A stretch of DNA of 64,000 nt from Mycoplasmopsis bovigenitalium (GCF_002356075.1 NZ_AP017902.1:62001-126000), one strand, 5' to 3'; shown: positions 34,829 to 49,322, counted from the stretch's first letter. Numbers and translations are program-made. The notes: a model not told the origin generated them from the sequence alone.

Positions 34829-37636
34829 TTAACCTCTTTTGAATAGTTTTTCGAATACTTCATCGTATGATGACACAGGGATGAATTCAATTGCTTGTTT
34901 AACTTCGTCTGGTATATCATTTAGATTTTTTTGGTTTTGTTTTGGAATAAATACTGTTTTAACACCTTTTTTGAATGCTGCAAATGATTTTTCTTTTAGT
35001 CCGCCAATTGGCAATACATTACCGCGCAATGTAATTTCGCCAGTCATTGCTACTTCGTGAGAAACAGGTGTATTTGTTAGCGCTGAAACAAGTGCAGTTG
35101 TGAAAGTTATACCAGCACTTGGTCCATCTTTTGGAACAGCTCCTTCAGGAACGTGAATGTGAAGCTCATTATTCTCGAAATCGAATTCAATTCCGAATTT
35201 TTTGGCATTTGATCTTACATATGAATAAGCGATAGCTGCCGATTCTTTCATAACATCTTTAAGAGAACCAGTAAGTTTAAACCCACCCTTTTGTGCAGGG
35301 TATGAACTAACCTCAATTTGTAATGTGCTTCCCCCAATTGATGTATAAGCTAAACCATTAACTACTCCAATTTGAGGTTTTTTATAGTCTTCTTCATCAC
35401 CATATTTTGGTGTACCAAGTAATTTAATTGCAGTTTCCTTATCAATATTAAATTCTTTAATATCTTCGCCTGCAACAATTTTTGCTACTATTTTACGAGC
35501 TATCTTATCTAATTGACGTTTTAATGAACGCACACCTGCTTCAGCGGTGTAATTTTTAATAATTACTTCAATAACATCATCTTCAATTTTGAATTGTTCT
35601 TTATTTAATCCCGCTTGGCGTGCTGCTGTATCAACTAAATGTTCTTTTGCGATTTTAATTTTTTCATTTGTTGTATATGAATTTAGCTCCAAGATTTCCA
35701 CACGATCTAATAAAGGAGCAGGGATATTTTCATAATAGTTTGCAGTTGCAATAAACATAACTTTAGATAGATCATATTCATGTTCTAAGTAGTTATCTTG
35801 GAATTTTGTATTTTGTTCTGGGTCAAGAACTTCTAACATCGCTGATGAAGGATCGCCCTTATAATCTGAACTCATTTTATCAATTTCATCCAATAAAATT
35901 AGTGGGTTTGATACACCGGTTTTTTGGATTGCTTTAATAATTTTTCCTGGCATTGCACCAACATATGTTCTTCTGTGACCTCTTATTTCACTTTCATCAT
36001 GAACACCACCAAGCGAAATTTTTATATAACTTTTGTTTAATGCTTCAGCAATGGCTCTTGCAAGAGAAGTTTTACCAGTTCCTGGAGGACCAACAAGTGT
36101 TAATATTGGCACATTATTGAAGTTTTTTTGGACTTTATTTGAATTTTCACCAGTTTCTTTGAATAAATCTAGATCGATTTGCGAATCTTTGTCAAAATCT
36201 AAAAGCGATTTTTCTTTTGATTTAAGAGCACGTGTTTTGTGATTAATTATCAATGATAAATATTCAATAATTCTTTCTTTTACTTCGCCTAGTCCATAAT
36301 GATTTTTATCAAGAATTTCTCTGGCTTTTGAAATATCAAGTGATTCTACTTCGATTTTTCTTCAAGGTAAGCTCTTTAAAACATTAATATATGATGAGGT
36401 AATATTGGCATCTGGTGTGCCTGACATCATAGATTTCATTTTGTTTGTTTCAGATTTAATTAGTTTTTGTACAGATTCAGGGTACATTTTTGACTTGTTT
36501 TTGTCTTTAATTATTTTTGTGTACTCTGATTCATCGTCTGCGTCTTGGTCGTTTTCTTGAAGTGATTCTTTTATTGCTCTTAGTTTTTCTTTAAGTAAGA
36601 ATTCTCTTTGTTGTTTATCAAGATTATCTTTAACTTTTTTATTAATTTCGTTTTCAATAATTGCGTCAGAAATAACGTCTGAATTATCTTTTCTGTGTTT
36701 TTTGGTTTTGCCTTCTTCAATTGCTTCTCCAACGATTCCGTCAAAAATTTCTAGGCTTTTAAAAACTTGAGCTTGCTTTGGACTTCATTCAGATAAGAAG
36801 TAAAATGATCTTATGTGATCAATGATTAATCTAATTTGATCAACAATATTTCTACGTTCAAAAATATCTAATTTAATTCAATTATTAGCATAGGTAAAGT
36901 ATAGTAATGATGAAATTATGTCAACAACATTTGCTCCATTAGGGTCAATAAAATCATTTTTTGAAGGTAATTTATTATTAACGCTGGCGTCATAATATGG
37001 ATTATTTATTAATTGCATTTGAATGGTGTCTCAAATTGAAGATTGTGCTAAAACTGTTGCCGCTTCATCAATTTGTGTCAACAAAATTGAAGCGTTTCCA
37101 AGATCTTCAACGCTTGCATCATATGAATATTTATGAGTGATTACACTTTCAATATCGGTAACATTTTTAGCATTTTCTCCATTTGCATCAAGAGCCTTTT
37201 CAATAAAGTGTCTGCCAATTCCAACCAATGTTAATGTATAAATTCCGCCCGATCTTTTAGTGATTTTTTGAATTCTTGCATAGGTTGCAATTTTTGAAAT
37301 TTCTTTAAATTTAACTTGCGAAATTGGTTTTTGAGTATTATTTTCAACATCTTCAATGGAAATAAGTTGATAACCAAGCATAACATACTCATGAACTTCT
37401 TGGTTTATTAATTCAAATTCAGATTCAGAATTTTTAATTTCATCGAAATTTGGCTTATTTTTATAACTTTTATTGTCTTTATTTTTTGCTAATTTTTCTT
37501 GTAGACTATCTAAATATTCTTTGGTTCAAACATTACCATATGGCATAACATCAATTTGTTTTATTTCATGACCATAAATAACTGCATTTAGCAGCATTTG
37601 ATCACCAATTCTTGTCACCAATAATTTTTCTTTCAT
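34829..37636 (-). CDS. lon: ATP-dependent protease Lon
   Basis: 935 residues. Cytosolic AAA+ protease for damaged and regulatory proteins. The N-terminal substrate domain is recognisable only in part and has an insertion (about residues 30-75, Lys/Asn rich). A long coiled region follows, then Walker [10 protein letters not shown] (near residue 516), Walker B LLDEIDKM, and the protease domain with catalytic Ser in [11 protein letters not shown] (near 836) and Lys in [14 protein letters not shown]. Both catalytic residues are present. SD GGAGG precedes the ATG. TGA codons encode Trp. Mollicutes lack ClpP in most species, so Lon is a main protease. Confidence 0.96.
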
Positions 37637-37731
37637 ATTACCTCCAGATTTATTTATTAATATATTTTAGCACAATGACACTTAGTCTGCTAAAAATTAT
37701 TAATTTTGTTCAGTTTTGATTAAAAAAAGCC

Positions 37732-40074
<2,343 letters not shown>

Positions 40075-40082
40075 TACGCCTC

Positions 40083-40739
40083 CTAAAAGATATTTTTAGT
40101 AATTCTATTTATATTGTAATTAGATATGTATATAACTACTGAATTTATTGAAAGATTTGCTATGTTAAAAAGAAAATAAGTTACAAAAGTTCCTAAATAA
40201 TAGTTTGGAATAAAAAAGAATAATGCTTTAAATTTTCCGTATTCTTTTGAAAAATGAATAAAATCGTAATATTTTGTGAGTTTAAATAATTTAAAAAATA
40301 ATGGAGTTGCAAAAAAGATATTTATAGTTACCATAATCAAGGTTGTCAATAGGATGGCAAAAATAATTTTGAATAAATCGGCAAGATTTTTACATTTTAT
40401 TTTTTGATTTTTGTTTTTAAAAAATAATTTGTTTAAAAGAAGATAACTCATTACAAAAATAAATTGAGTTAAAACCTGCATAAATGTACCAAATAATCCA
40501 GCAATATCATAACCGAGTGAAGAATATGCGGGACTGAATAAAAATAATGTAATTAGGCTAAATATACCCCATTTAAAACCAATGAATTGAAATATTGTTA
40601 AAGTAAAAATTAAAGATAAATTAAATTTTAAAAAACCATTAAAGGGCATTAATTGACTTCAAACATTAAAGACTATCATTAGCGCAAGCAATAATCCGGT
40701 TAATGATATCTTCAGTGAAATACGCTTGTTTCAATACAT
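40083..40739 (-). CDS. ECF transporter S component-like membrane protein
   Basis: 218 residues with about six membrane helices and an N-terminal basic start (MYWNKRISLKISLTGLLLALMIVFNVW). The KISLTGLLLAL start resembles the segment by which S components dock to EcfT, and size and topology fit the family. It shares one base with the upp stop (TAATG on the minus strand), which suggests co-translation and a nucleobase-related substrate, though this is inference. The ecfA1-ecfA2-ecfT module lies 9 kb away and could serve it. The substrate cannot be read from sequence. Confidence 0.7.
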
Positions 40740-41365
40740 TATTTTGTACCAAAAATTCTGTCTCCTGCGTCGCCTAGGCCTGGTTCAATGTATTTTTTAT
40801 CATTTAAAATCGGATCTAGTGCTGCTAGATAAATGTTGAAATCTTTACCAAATCTTTCGTGAATGTATTTAACTCCCTCATTAGTTCCAACTAAACACAC
40901 AAGCTGAATATTACTAAAACCATCGTCCATTAATTTTTGAATAGCATCAGCTGCAGATGCGCCAGTTGCAAGCATTGGATCCACAACAATAACATAACTA
41001 TTTTTGTCAACACTTGGCATTTTGTAGAAATATGTTTCTGGTTTAAAGGTTTCTTCATTACGATATAAACCAATATGCCCAATTCTAGCTGTCGGAATTA
41101 ACTCAAGCAATCCTTCAGTCATCCCTAAACCAGCCCTTAACACTGGCACAATGACAATTTCTTTGTCATATGTTTCGCCAACAAATTTTTGATTGAGAGG
41201 TGTAATAATTTCCTTTGCTTTTGTTTGGTATTCACGCATTATTTCATAAACCATTAGAGATGTTATTTCGTTTAAATTTGACCTAAAAACCGAGTGATTA
41301 GCATTTTTATCACGCATATTTGTTAATTTTATTGAAATAAGCGGGTGAGTTATAACTTTAAGCAT
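40739..41365 (-). CDS. upp: Uracil phosphoribosyltransferase
   Basis: 208 residues. Makes UMP from uracil and PRPP. The start MLKVITHPLISIKLT follows GGAGG; longer in-frame starts lack a ribosome site. The motifs are VPVLRAGLGMTEGLLELIP and the PRPP loop VDPMLATGASAADAI (near residues 128-142), with PGLGDAGDRIFGT at the C-terminus, which is diagnostic for Upp. Length is normal. The next gene, an S component, overlaps by one base. Confidence 0.97.
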   Translation of the reverse strand: MLKVITHPLISIKLTNMRDKNANHSVFRSNLNEITSLMVYEIMREYQTKAKEIITPLNQKFVGETYDKEIVIVPVLRAGLGMTEGLLELIPTARIGHIGLYRNEETFKPETYFYKMPSVDKNSYVIVVDPMLATGASAADAIQKLMDDGFSNIQLVCLVGTNEGVKYIHERFGKDFNIYLAALDPILNDKKYIEPGLGDAGDRIFGTK

Positions 41366-41662
41366 CAATCCTCCAATTATTCTTATATGTAAATAATAGC
41401 ACATTTAGTATTTAAATTTAATATTGATATATTAAATATGATATTTAAATAAATACATTTATTTAGAATTGTTAATTGATTTTAAAATAGTGTAGCTATA
41501 TTATTCATATTCTAAGCCTTAGTTCATTTGTATTTTGTGTGTTTTAAATGTAAAAATATACACAATTTACATTGTAATATATATTGATAAATTGCTAATT
41601 ATGCATTATATTTCTCTATTGATTTTAGAAAAATAAAACACAGTTATTCGATAGCTGTGTTG
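41366..41662. other. AT-rich intergenic region with no gene seen
   Basis: About 300 nt between upp and the next minus-strand gene. A plausible upp promoter (TGCTATTAT on the minus strand, near 41397-41405) lies at the left end, and the terminator of the upstream gene at the right end. I see no ORF, tRNA or clear RNA structure in the middle. Confidence 0.6.
41638..41660 (-). terminator. Probable terminator of the thrS operon
   Basis: On the minus strand, stem ACACAG-...-CTGTGT (six pairs, 11-nt loop) followed by TTTTATTT. It lies 3 nt after the stop of the gene ending at 41663. Confidence 0.6.
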
Positions 41663-42061
41663 TTATTTTGCTTTTTTTAAATGGTTTAATTTATCATTGA
41701 TAATATAAATTATTCAGTTGGTTAATAATGAAAAAATTATTGTTAAAACTAATGTAATAAACATTCTTCAAAAAATACTTAAATTTGTTAGTGAGCTAAG
41801 TATAATTGTTAAAAAAATGACCGTTAGCGGGATTAAATATTTAAACGTATCAACCTTTAAAAGATTGAAATAGGTCAAAAGTATTGCTAATGATATACTA
41901 AAAAATCCTATTGCAATTGGTATAAACAATATTGCATAAAAATTATTGATTTTTTGTCCATTAAAGTCGTTTGTAGATGTAAGCCAAACTACAACCATTG
42001 GAATCACTAATAAAATTGAACAATAGAGAATTGAAACAATAGGTCAATACTTTTTATTCAT
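41663..42061 (-). CDS. Membrane protein, function unknown
   Basis: 132 residues with four likely membrane helices (about 8-25, 40-65, 70-90 and 95-118), a short polar loop TSTNDFNGQKINN, and a basic end KLNHLKKAK. Two TGA codons are Trp. It overlaps the 3' end of thrS by 8 nt and probably belongs to the trpS-thrS operon. No family is recognised. Confidence 0.75.
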
Positions 42062-43802
42062 AATTAGCTTTTAATTCATTTAACATAAATATGAATTCTT
42101 TTAAAGTTGTTGTGTGGGTTGTTTCTTCTCCATATTTTCTATAAGAAACAAGGCCTTTCTCGCTTTCGTTTTTGCCCAAAATTACTTGGAATTTTGATTT
42201 AGATATCTGAGCTTCACGAATTTTTTTGTTTAATCTTTCATCACGATCATCAAGTTTAACACGGAAATTATGAGACCATAGTTGATTGGTAATTTCTTTG
42301 GCATATTCAATGTTTTCATCTAAATTAACTGGAATTACAGTAATTTGTTTAGGTGCTAATCAAAATGGTAAAACCCCTTTGGTTTGCTCTAGTAAAATTG
42401 CAACAAATCTTTCATAAGTTCCAATTAATCCACGGTGAATCATCACTGGAGTTGCATCATCACCATTTTTATCAGTGTATTTTAAATTGAATTTCATTGG
42501 TTGCAAGAAATCCAATTGAATCGTTGCAACTGTTACTTCATGCCCTAATGCTGTATGAATTTGAATATCCATTTTTGGGCCGTAAAATGCGGCTTCACCC
42601 TGAATTGCTTCATATTGAACATTCATTGAGTCAAGAGCATTTTTTAACATTGTTTCACTTTTGACTCACATTTGTTCATCATCAAAGTATTTTTCTTTAT
42701 TTTGTGGGTCTCTTAATGATAATGATATGTAACTAATTTGAATATTAAAGATTTTAAGAGTTTCGCTGATTTGTTTGTACATATGAATGATTTCGTCAAA
42801 AATTTGATCTTCTCTTACATACAAGTGCCCCTCAGTTAAAAGCATTCCTCTAACACGTTCTAAGCCAGTTAATGCGCCGGATTTTTCATAACGGTACAAT
42901 TGCGATTGTTCTGAATATCTTATTGGCAAGTCTCTATAAGATCTTTTTTCTAAACCATAACAAATATTGTGGTGTGGACAGGTCATTGGGCGCGGAATTA
43001 GTCTTTCTTTTTCCACAACAATTGGTGCAAACATGTCATCTTTGTAATGCTCCAAGTGCCCTGATGTTTTATACAACTCTTCATTTCCAAAGTGTGGCGT
43101 TAAAACTTCTGTGAAACCATATTTGCGGTCCATTTTTAGCACTAAGTTGCGAATTTCGTTGTGAATATACATGCCATCTTCAAGTCAAATTGGCAATCCT
43201 TGACCAGTTAATTGATGCATTGCGAATATTTTTAGATCTTTACCGATTTTTCTGTGATCTCTTTCTTTTCTATCTTTTAGTAGTTCAAGATAGCTTTCTA
43301 GTTTTTCACTTGTTTCTCAAGCTGTTCCATATATTCTTGTTAGTTGAATATTATCAGAGTTACCTCTTCAGTAAGCTCCTGCCAATGAAAGAAGTTTAAA
43401 ATGTTTAAGATTTTTAGTTGAATGAATGTGTCCGCCAGCACATAAATCTTTAAAAATTATTTCTTTATTCAATGGGTCTTGTAAAGCATAAAATGTTACT
43501 ACTTGACCCTGCGCTTTTAGTTCATCATATAATTCTTTTTTGTAAGGTTTATTATTGAAATCATATTGATTTTCGTCAATTTGTATTGTTTCAAGATTTC
43601 TTGAAGCAAGTTTTTTCATTAATTTTTCAATTTTATTTAAATCTTGATCACTTAAGGGGTTTTCAAATTCAAAATCGTAATAAAAACCCTCATCAGTTGC
43701 AGGACCAAATCCTAATTTAACATTAGGATACAATCTCTCAATAGCTGCTGCAAGCAAATGTGAACATGTATGATTAAGTAATTTATCAGCCTGTATTTTC
43801 AT
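42054..43802 (-). CDS. thrS: Threonyl-tRNA synthetase without a TGS domain
   Basis: 582 residues. Class II synthetase. It starts directly at the editing domain (HTCSH, residues 11-15, the HxxxH site, and [12 protein letters not shown]), so the N-terminal TGS domain of longer bacterial enzymes is absent. The trpS stop lies only 8 nt upstream, which leaves no room for it. Catalytic zinc ligands are present: Cys in MTCPHHN, His in LTEGHLYV and His in MIHRGLIG. The motif 2 loop reads [11 protein letters not shown] where RGFTQDDAH is usual. The anticodon domain with [17 protein letters not shown] is complete. TGA codons are Trp. Confidence 0.95.
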
Positions 43803-43810
43803 ATTGTCTC

Positions 43811-44809
43811 CTAATTAAAACCCATTTTAGTTGCTAAATCTTTAACTATTGGTTGGCAAATACTCTTTGCTTTTATCGCGCCTTTTTCAATAATTTTTTC
43901 AATGTTTGACTTTGCATTTTGGTAATTATTTTGTATTTTGGTCAACTCATTTTTAACAACTTCAGCAACTGCTTGCTTAAATTCAGAATAGTTAGAATCT
44001 TTGAATTTTGCTTCCGCTTGCTCTAAACTCATATCAGTTAAAGACGCATAAATGTTCAATAAATTAACGATTCCTTGTTTATGGTCAGCAATATATACCT
44101 TATTTTCAGAGTCGGTAACTGATTTTAATATTTTCTTGTAAGCAACTTCGGGATCATCATGTAAGTAAATTGTTCCTTTTGACGATTTGTCTGATTTTGA
44201 CATTTTAATTTCAGGGTTACTTAATGATTTGATTCTAGCACCGACTGGCGGAATAATGCCCTTAGGTAATACAAATTTTGTTTTATATCTTTTATTTAAG
44301 CGCTCAGCGATTGTTCTAGTTAGTTCAAGGTGTTGTGTTTGGTCCGCTCCAACTGGAACAACATCTGCATTGTAAATTAGTATGTCTGCAGCCATTAAAA
44401 TTGGATACATCAATAAACCCACAGGAATTTTTTCAGTGCCATTATCTTGTTTTTCAAGTTTTTGAGCTTTGTCTTTATATTGAGTCATTCTATAAAGTTC
44501 TCCAAGAGAGACTTCTGAAGTCATTAATCATTGAGCAAAGGCATGTTCATAGACATCTGATTGAAAAAATATTGTACTTTTCTCAGGGTCAAGTCCGCAG
44601 GCAATATACATTGCAACTATTTCTTCTCTTGCTTGTTTATTAACTTTAGGGTCAACACTTCCCGTTGTTAATCCGTGTAAATCAGCAACAAAATAATAGG
44701 CTTCATAATCATTTTGCAATTTAACAAAATTTTTAAGTGCGCCAATATAGTTACCCAACGTTAAGTCCCCTGTGGGCTTGATTCCGCTTATAAGTCGTAA
44801 TTTACCCAT
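43811..44809 (-). CDS. trpS: Tryptophanyl-tRNA synthetase
   Basis: 332 residues. Class I synthetase. The start MGKLRLISGIKPTGDLTLGNYIGAL carries the TLGN version of the HIGH motif, and KMSKSDKSSKG (near residues 196-206) is the KMSKS loop. YPILMAADILIYNADVVPVG and DQTQHLELTR are typical for bacterial TrpRS. One TGA at 44525 is Trp. The enzyme is central here because UGA is a sense codon in this genome and its tRNA must be charged. GGAG precedes the ATG. A -10 TATAAT (minus strand) lies at 44845-44850. thrS follows after 8 nt. Confidence 0.96.
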
Positions 44810-44870
44810 ATCTCTCCTTATAGAATTTAATATAAATATTAAAAATTATAATACTTAATATTAAAATTTG

Positions 44871-44876
44871 TATAAT
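44871..44876 (+). promoter_or_regulatory. -10 element of a probably leaderless gene
   Basis: TATAAT lies only 6 nt before the ATG at 44883, so transcription should start at or next to the start codon. No Shine-Dalgarno sequence is present. Confidence 0.6.
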
Positions 44877-44882
44877 AAAAGC

Positions 44883-45242
44883 ATGACTAAAAAAGACAAG
44901 TTTAAAATAGTAATTTTGACAATTTTTACACTAGGTTTTTGTTGATTGCATTGATACAGAATTAATAAAAAACATCAAAATCTTGTTCAAGGTAAAATAG
45001 ATGCTGATATTAACCAAAGAGAAATTGACGAATTGATTCGTTTTATAGGTGGATTGGATAATATTAATGATGTTAGTTCATCTGGTTCTAAATTGAAAAT
45101 TTTCTTTAAAAATTCGCAATTAATTGATTCAAAATCAATAATTGATAATAAGTTAGCAACTGGTGTTTTTGTTTCTTCTGATTCAATAACTTTGATTGTT
45201 GGCGTTAAATCTTCAGCATATGTGAATGCATTAAAAAAATAG
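44883..45242 (+). CDS. PTS EIIB-like domain protein with membrane anchor, lacking the phosphocysteine
   Basis: 119 residues. One N-terminal membrane helix (about 8-25) is followed by a glucose-type PTS EIIB fold (residues about 52-119): FIGGLDNINDV, then a strand KLKIFFKN, then GVFVSSDSITLIVGVKSSAYVN. In active EIIB the segment is DxCxTRLR, with Cys accepting phosphate. Here it reads VSSSGSKLKI, with no Cys, so it cannot act as a normal phosphocarrier. A regulatory or structural role is possible. Two TGA codons are Trp. It is monocistronic, with its own promoter and terminator, between trpS and pgk on the opposite strand. Confidence 0.8.
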
Positions 45243-45258
45243 CACGCGCTATTTTTTT
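45233..45258. terminator. Bidirectional terminator between the EIIB-like gene and pgk
   Basis: Perfect 11-bp stem AAAAAAATAGC with loop ACGC and GCTATTTTTTT. It reads as a terminator on both strands and overlaps the stop codons of both converging genes. Confidence 0.85.
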
Positions 45259-46444
45259 ATAACTTGTCTTGAATTGCGTTTATTGCAGGTAGTTCTTGAT
45301 CTAAAAGATATTGTTGAGAAGCACCACCGCCAGTTGATACGTGAGTTATTTTGTCTTTGAATCCAAATTTTTCTGATGCAGAAATTGTGTCACCGCCACC
45401 AATAATTGAGTAAGCGCCCGAACTAACTATTGCATTACCAATTGCGCGAGTTCCTTCTTCACCAAATTCTTTTTCAAATACCCCTAAAGGCCCATTTCAA
45501 TAAATTAATTTGGCATTTGCAATGTGTTTTTTGTATAAATCAATTGTTTTTGGTCCAATATCAATACCCATTTTACCTTTTTCAACATTTTCGTCTTTAG
45601 AAATGCTTGCCATATTATCGTCAAAACTATTTACCATTGCGTTATCTACAGGGATAATAAATTTTGCTTTAGATTCGGCCATTAGTTTAGTTGCAAATTC
45701 AATTTGGTCATTTTCAACTAATGAATTGGCAATTTCAAATCCTTTTGCTTTTAAAAATGTATATGCCATTGCACCACCAATTAAAATTTCGTCGGCTTTT
45801 TGGCTTAGTTTTGTTAGATAAGAAATTTTGTCTTTAACTTTTGCACCGCCTACAATAGCTATAAATGGTTTTGTTTCTTTTGAAAATGCTGTATCAAATG
45901 CATTTAATTCTTTTTCTACAAGCATACCAACACCAGATTCTTTAACTCTTAAAGAAATTCCGATATTTGAAGCATGTGATCTATGTGCAGTTGCAAAAGC
46001 ATCATTAATGAATACATCGGCTAATGAAGCTCATTTTTCGCCTAATTCAGGAGCATTTTTACTCTCAGCTTTTTCGTTTAAGTCTTCAAAACGTGTGTTT
46101 TCAACCAAAAGAACTCGGCCATAATCCATTTCATTTACTGCTTGCTCAAGTAATGAACCACTTGAAACCGGCGAAAATAATACTGATTTATTTAATAATC
46201 TACTTAATTCATTTGCGATTGGTAAAAGTGATTTTGAAATTTTATCTTCTTCACTTTTAACTCTTCCTAGATGTGAAAGCAAAATAACTTTTGCATTTTG
46301 TTCAATAGCATATTTTATTGTGTCAAGAGCAGCAACTATTCTCTCGTTAGATTGAATTATCCCATTTTTGATTGGAGTGTTAAAGTCGACTCTAATTATT
46401 ACTCTTTTGTTTGTTAATTGAATATCTTTGATTGTCTTTTTCAT
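45257..46444 (-). CDS. pgk: Phosphoglycerate kinase
   Basis: 395 residues. Glycolytic enzyme that makes ATP from 1,3-bisphosphoglycerate. The start KRVIIRVDFNTPIKNG carries the VDFN motif, and ILLSHLGRVKSEED is the substrate-binding block. FIAIVGGAKVKDKISYL and the C-terminal GGGDT-like segment (IIGGGDTISASEKFG, from the reverse reading near 45340-45410) complete the nucleotide site. TGA codons are Trp. Ends at the bidirectional terminator. Its promoter is in the gap before tpiA's end. Confidence 0.97.
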
Positions 46445-46542
46445 GATATCTCCTAGTTAATTTATTTAAGTATAAATTTTTATTATTTAAATTTGTATTT
46501 AAATTGAATATATAGGTAAATTTTATGTTAATAATGCCACAA

Positions 46543-47292
46543 TTATTCAACCGCTATTACTTCTAAAAATGTATCAAGATCTAAGGTTGCATTTCCAATT
46601 AAAAAACCATTAATATCAGGAATTTTTGCTAGGTCTTTGATATTTTTAGCATTAACAGACCCACCGTAAATTATTTTCGTATTTGGGCTTGTTATTGAAC
46701 GAATGTATTCAGCCATATCTTTTAAAAATGTTGGTGATGCACTTTGGCCAGTTCCCATAGCTCAAATAGGTTCATAAGATATGATTACTTTACTAAAATC
46801 TATATCTTTTGATGATTCAAGGATTTTCTGTTTAACCACTTCTTTTGATTTTCCTTGTTGATATTCGGTTAAACTCTCCCCGAAACAAATTAGAGGGGTT
46901 ATATTATATTCAAGGGCTGCCTTTGCTTTTAAGTTAACATCACATGAGGTTTCGTAGTGATATTTTCTTCTTTCAGAGTGGCCAACAATAACGTATTTTA
47001 TTCCAAATTCACTCAACATTTCGGCAGAAATATAGCCAGTGTAGGGCCCAGCTGGGAATTGAGAAACATCTTGTCCAACTAACATTAATTTGTCAATTTT
47101 GTTGAATGCTACATGGGCTGCAAGATTTATTGGCGGCATTGCAATACCAAATTCATTGGCATAAACTGCATCTTTATATGTTTTATCTTTTCTAATTTTT
47201 TCCTTGAACTTTTTATTGAATTTTTCCAATCATTCTGCACTTTCACCAAATGTTTTATTCATTTTTCAATTGGCTATAATAATTTTGTTCAT
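46543..47292 (-). CDS. tpiA: Triosephosphate isomerase
   Basis: 249 residues. Interconverts DHAP and glyceraldehyde-3-phosphate. All catalytic residues are seen: Asn/Lys in NWKMNK (residues 8-13), His in VIVGHSERRKYHY and Glu in ISYEPIWAMGTG. The phosphate loop is IYGGSVNAKNI near the C-terminus. TGA codons are Trp (including one within the ANWKMN motif). Strong SD GGAGG. It lies between ligA and pgk on the same strand. Confidence 0.97.
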
Positions 47293-47351
47293 AACAAGCC
47301 TCCTTATAATATAAATATTGTAATACAATTACTATTTCATTAGTATTTTTC

Positions 47352-49322
47352 CTAATTTATTAATTTCATAAATTCTTCTTCATTAATAATTTTTGTACCT
47401 AATTCAATTGCTTTGTTTTTCTTACTTCCGGCATCATCTCCGCACAATAGATAATTAGTTTTTTTAGAAACACTACTTGCAACAATGCCGCCATTATTTT
47501 CAATTATTTGTGTGTAATAATCTCTTGAATTCGTCAATTTACCTGTTATAACAAATGTAATATTATTTAATCGAGAATTTGATGTATTCTTTTGTTTTTT
47601 GTATTCAAAAATTTCATCTAAAAATAATAAAAGTTTTCTATTTTCGTCATCTTTCATAAACTCAATTAATGAAATTGTTATCTTAGGACCAATATTTTCA
47701 ATATTTTGAATGCTCTCTAGATTTTCGCATTCTAATAATTCTTTAAAATTATTAAATTGTTTTGAAATTAATTTTGCTGCTCTTTGTCCAAGGTGTTGAA
47801 TACCTAGTGCAAACAGCACTTTATCAAAGCTGTTTTGTTTTGATTTTTCAACATTTTTCATCAAATTATTAAATTTGAGTTCGCCAAAACGCTCAATTTT
47901 CAATACAAGACTTTTGTGTTCTTCAAGTGAGTAAATATCCTCAATTTTCTTAATAATACCAGCTTTGAATAAATCTTTTACAGTTGACAAACCAAGGCCA
48001 ACAATATTCATTCCTTTTCTTGAAGCAAAATGATAAATTTTGTTTATATTTTTTTCATCACAATTAGAATTCAAACAAAACTGATCGACCAAACCTTCAT
48101 TTTCTATTAAAATTGAATTACAACTCGGACAGTTTAATAATTTATTAAATTTTGAATATGTGTTTTTTACTGCTAAATTAATAACTTTTGGAATTATTTC
48201 ACCAGCTTTAATTATTGAAACTTCATCGCCAATGTTAATATTCATTTTACTGATAAAATCGTAGTTATGAAGTGTTGCATATTGAACTATTGTTTGGTTT
48301 AATTCGACTGGTTCAATGTTCGCTATGTATGTAATTTTTCCTGTTCTGCCAACTGAACTCAAAATATTAGTAATTTTACTATTAACTGATTCAACTTCAT
48401 ATTTGAAAGCAATTGAGTGTTTTGGAAATTTTGATGTATTGCCCATTGCTTTTCAATAATTTAAGTCATTTAACTTAATTACTAGGCCATCAGCATCATA
48501 CTCGAGTGTATTTTTAATTTCTGCAAAGTTCTCAATTTCTTCTGATAAGTCTTCAATTTCAACTAATTTATGTAAAGGATTTGTTGGGATATTTAATCTT
48601 GCTAGAAATTTTAATGAGTCATTTTGTGTGTAAATATCATGATTTTGAGGATCTACTAATTCATAAAGATATGCTTCTAGGCCGCGCTTAGCAACTATTT
48701 CTTCATTTAATTGACGCAATGTTCCTGAGGCAGCATTTCGAGGGTTGGCAAATTTTTTTAATCCCAATTCATTCATTTCTCTATTCAATTGGTAAAATTT
48801 TGATTTTGGTAAAAACACTTCGCCACGGACTTCTAAATTATTTTTATAATCGATAATTTTTGGTATTGATTCAATTTGCATAATATTGCTTGTGACTATT
48901 TCACCCTCAATGCCATCTCCTCTAGTTATTGCTTTAGTTAAATAACCATTTTCATAATGAATTGCAATCGATAAACCATCGATTTTTGGCTCAATACTAA
49001 AGTTAATTTTGTCTTCGGGAACAACTTTTTTGATGTTATCCAAAAATTTTTCAATATCATCATATGAATATGCTTTTGCTAAAGATAACATAGGTTTATT
49101 ATGGGTAAATTTTGCAAATTTTGTGTTGAAAATGTTATCTGCACCAACTTTTTTTGTAGGCGAATTTGGGTGAATTAATTCTGGATATTGCTGCTCTAAT
49201 TCTTCGAGTTGTTTTAATTTTTTGTCATATTCTAGGTCAGAAACACTAGGGTTATTTTCAATGAAATACTCATAATTTCATTTGTTAATTAGGTTTGTAA
49301 GTTGCTCGATTTTTTCTTTCAT
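47352..49322 (-). CDS. ligA: NAD-dependent DNA ligase
   Basis: 656 residues. Joins DNA nicks in replication and repair. The Ia domain and adenylation domain carry the AMP-accepting Lys in EPKIDGLS (Lys near residue 113), ITRGDGIEGE and FANPRNAASGTLRQL. The OB fold, a four-Cys zinc finger (LNCPSCNS...FCLNSNCDEKN, near 400-425), helix-hairpin-helix motifs and a C-terminal BRCT domain (TFVITGKLTNSRDYY, near 583) complete the normal order. TGA codons encode Trp, including one after the KLNDLNY stretch. Full length for the family. Confidence 0.97.

Noticed and set aside
41366-41662. Hidden small RNA in the gap upstream of upp
   Set aside because: Only short AT repeats and the neighbouring promoter and terminator could be seen; no stable long pairing.
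42054-43802. ThrRS editing loss similar to LeuRS
   Set aside because: HTCSH and CAGGH are intact. Only the TGS domain is missing, which is also true of some other mycoplasma enzymes.
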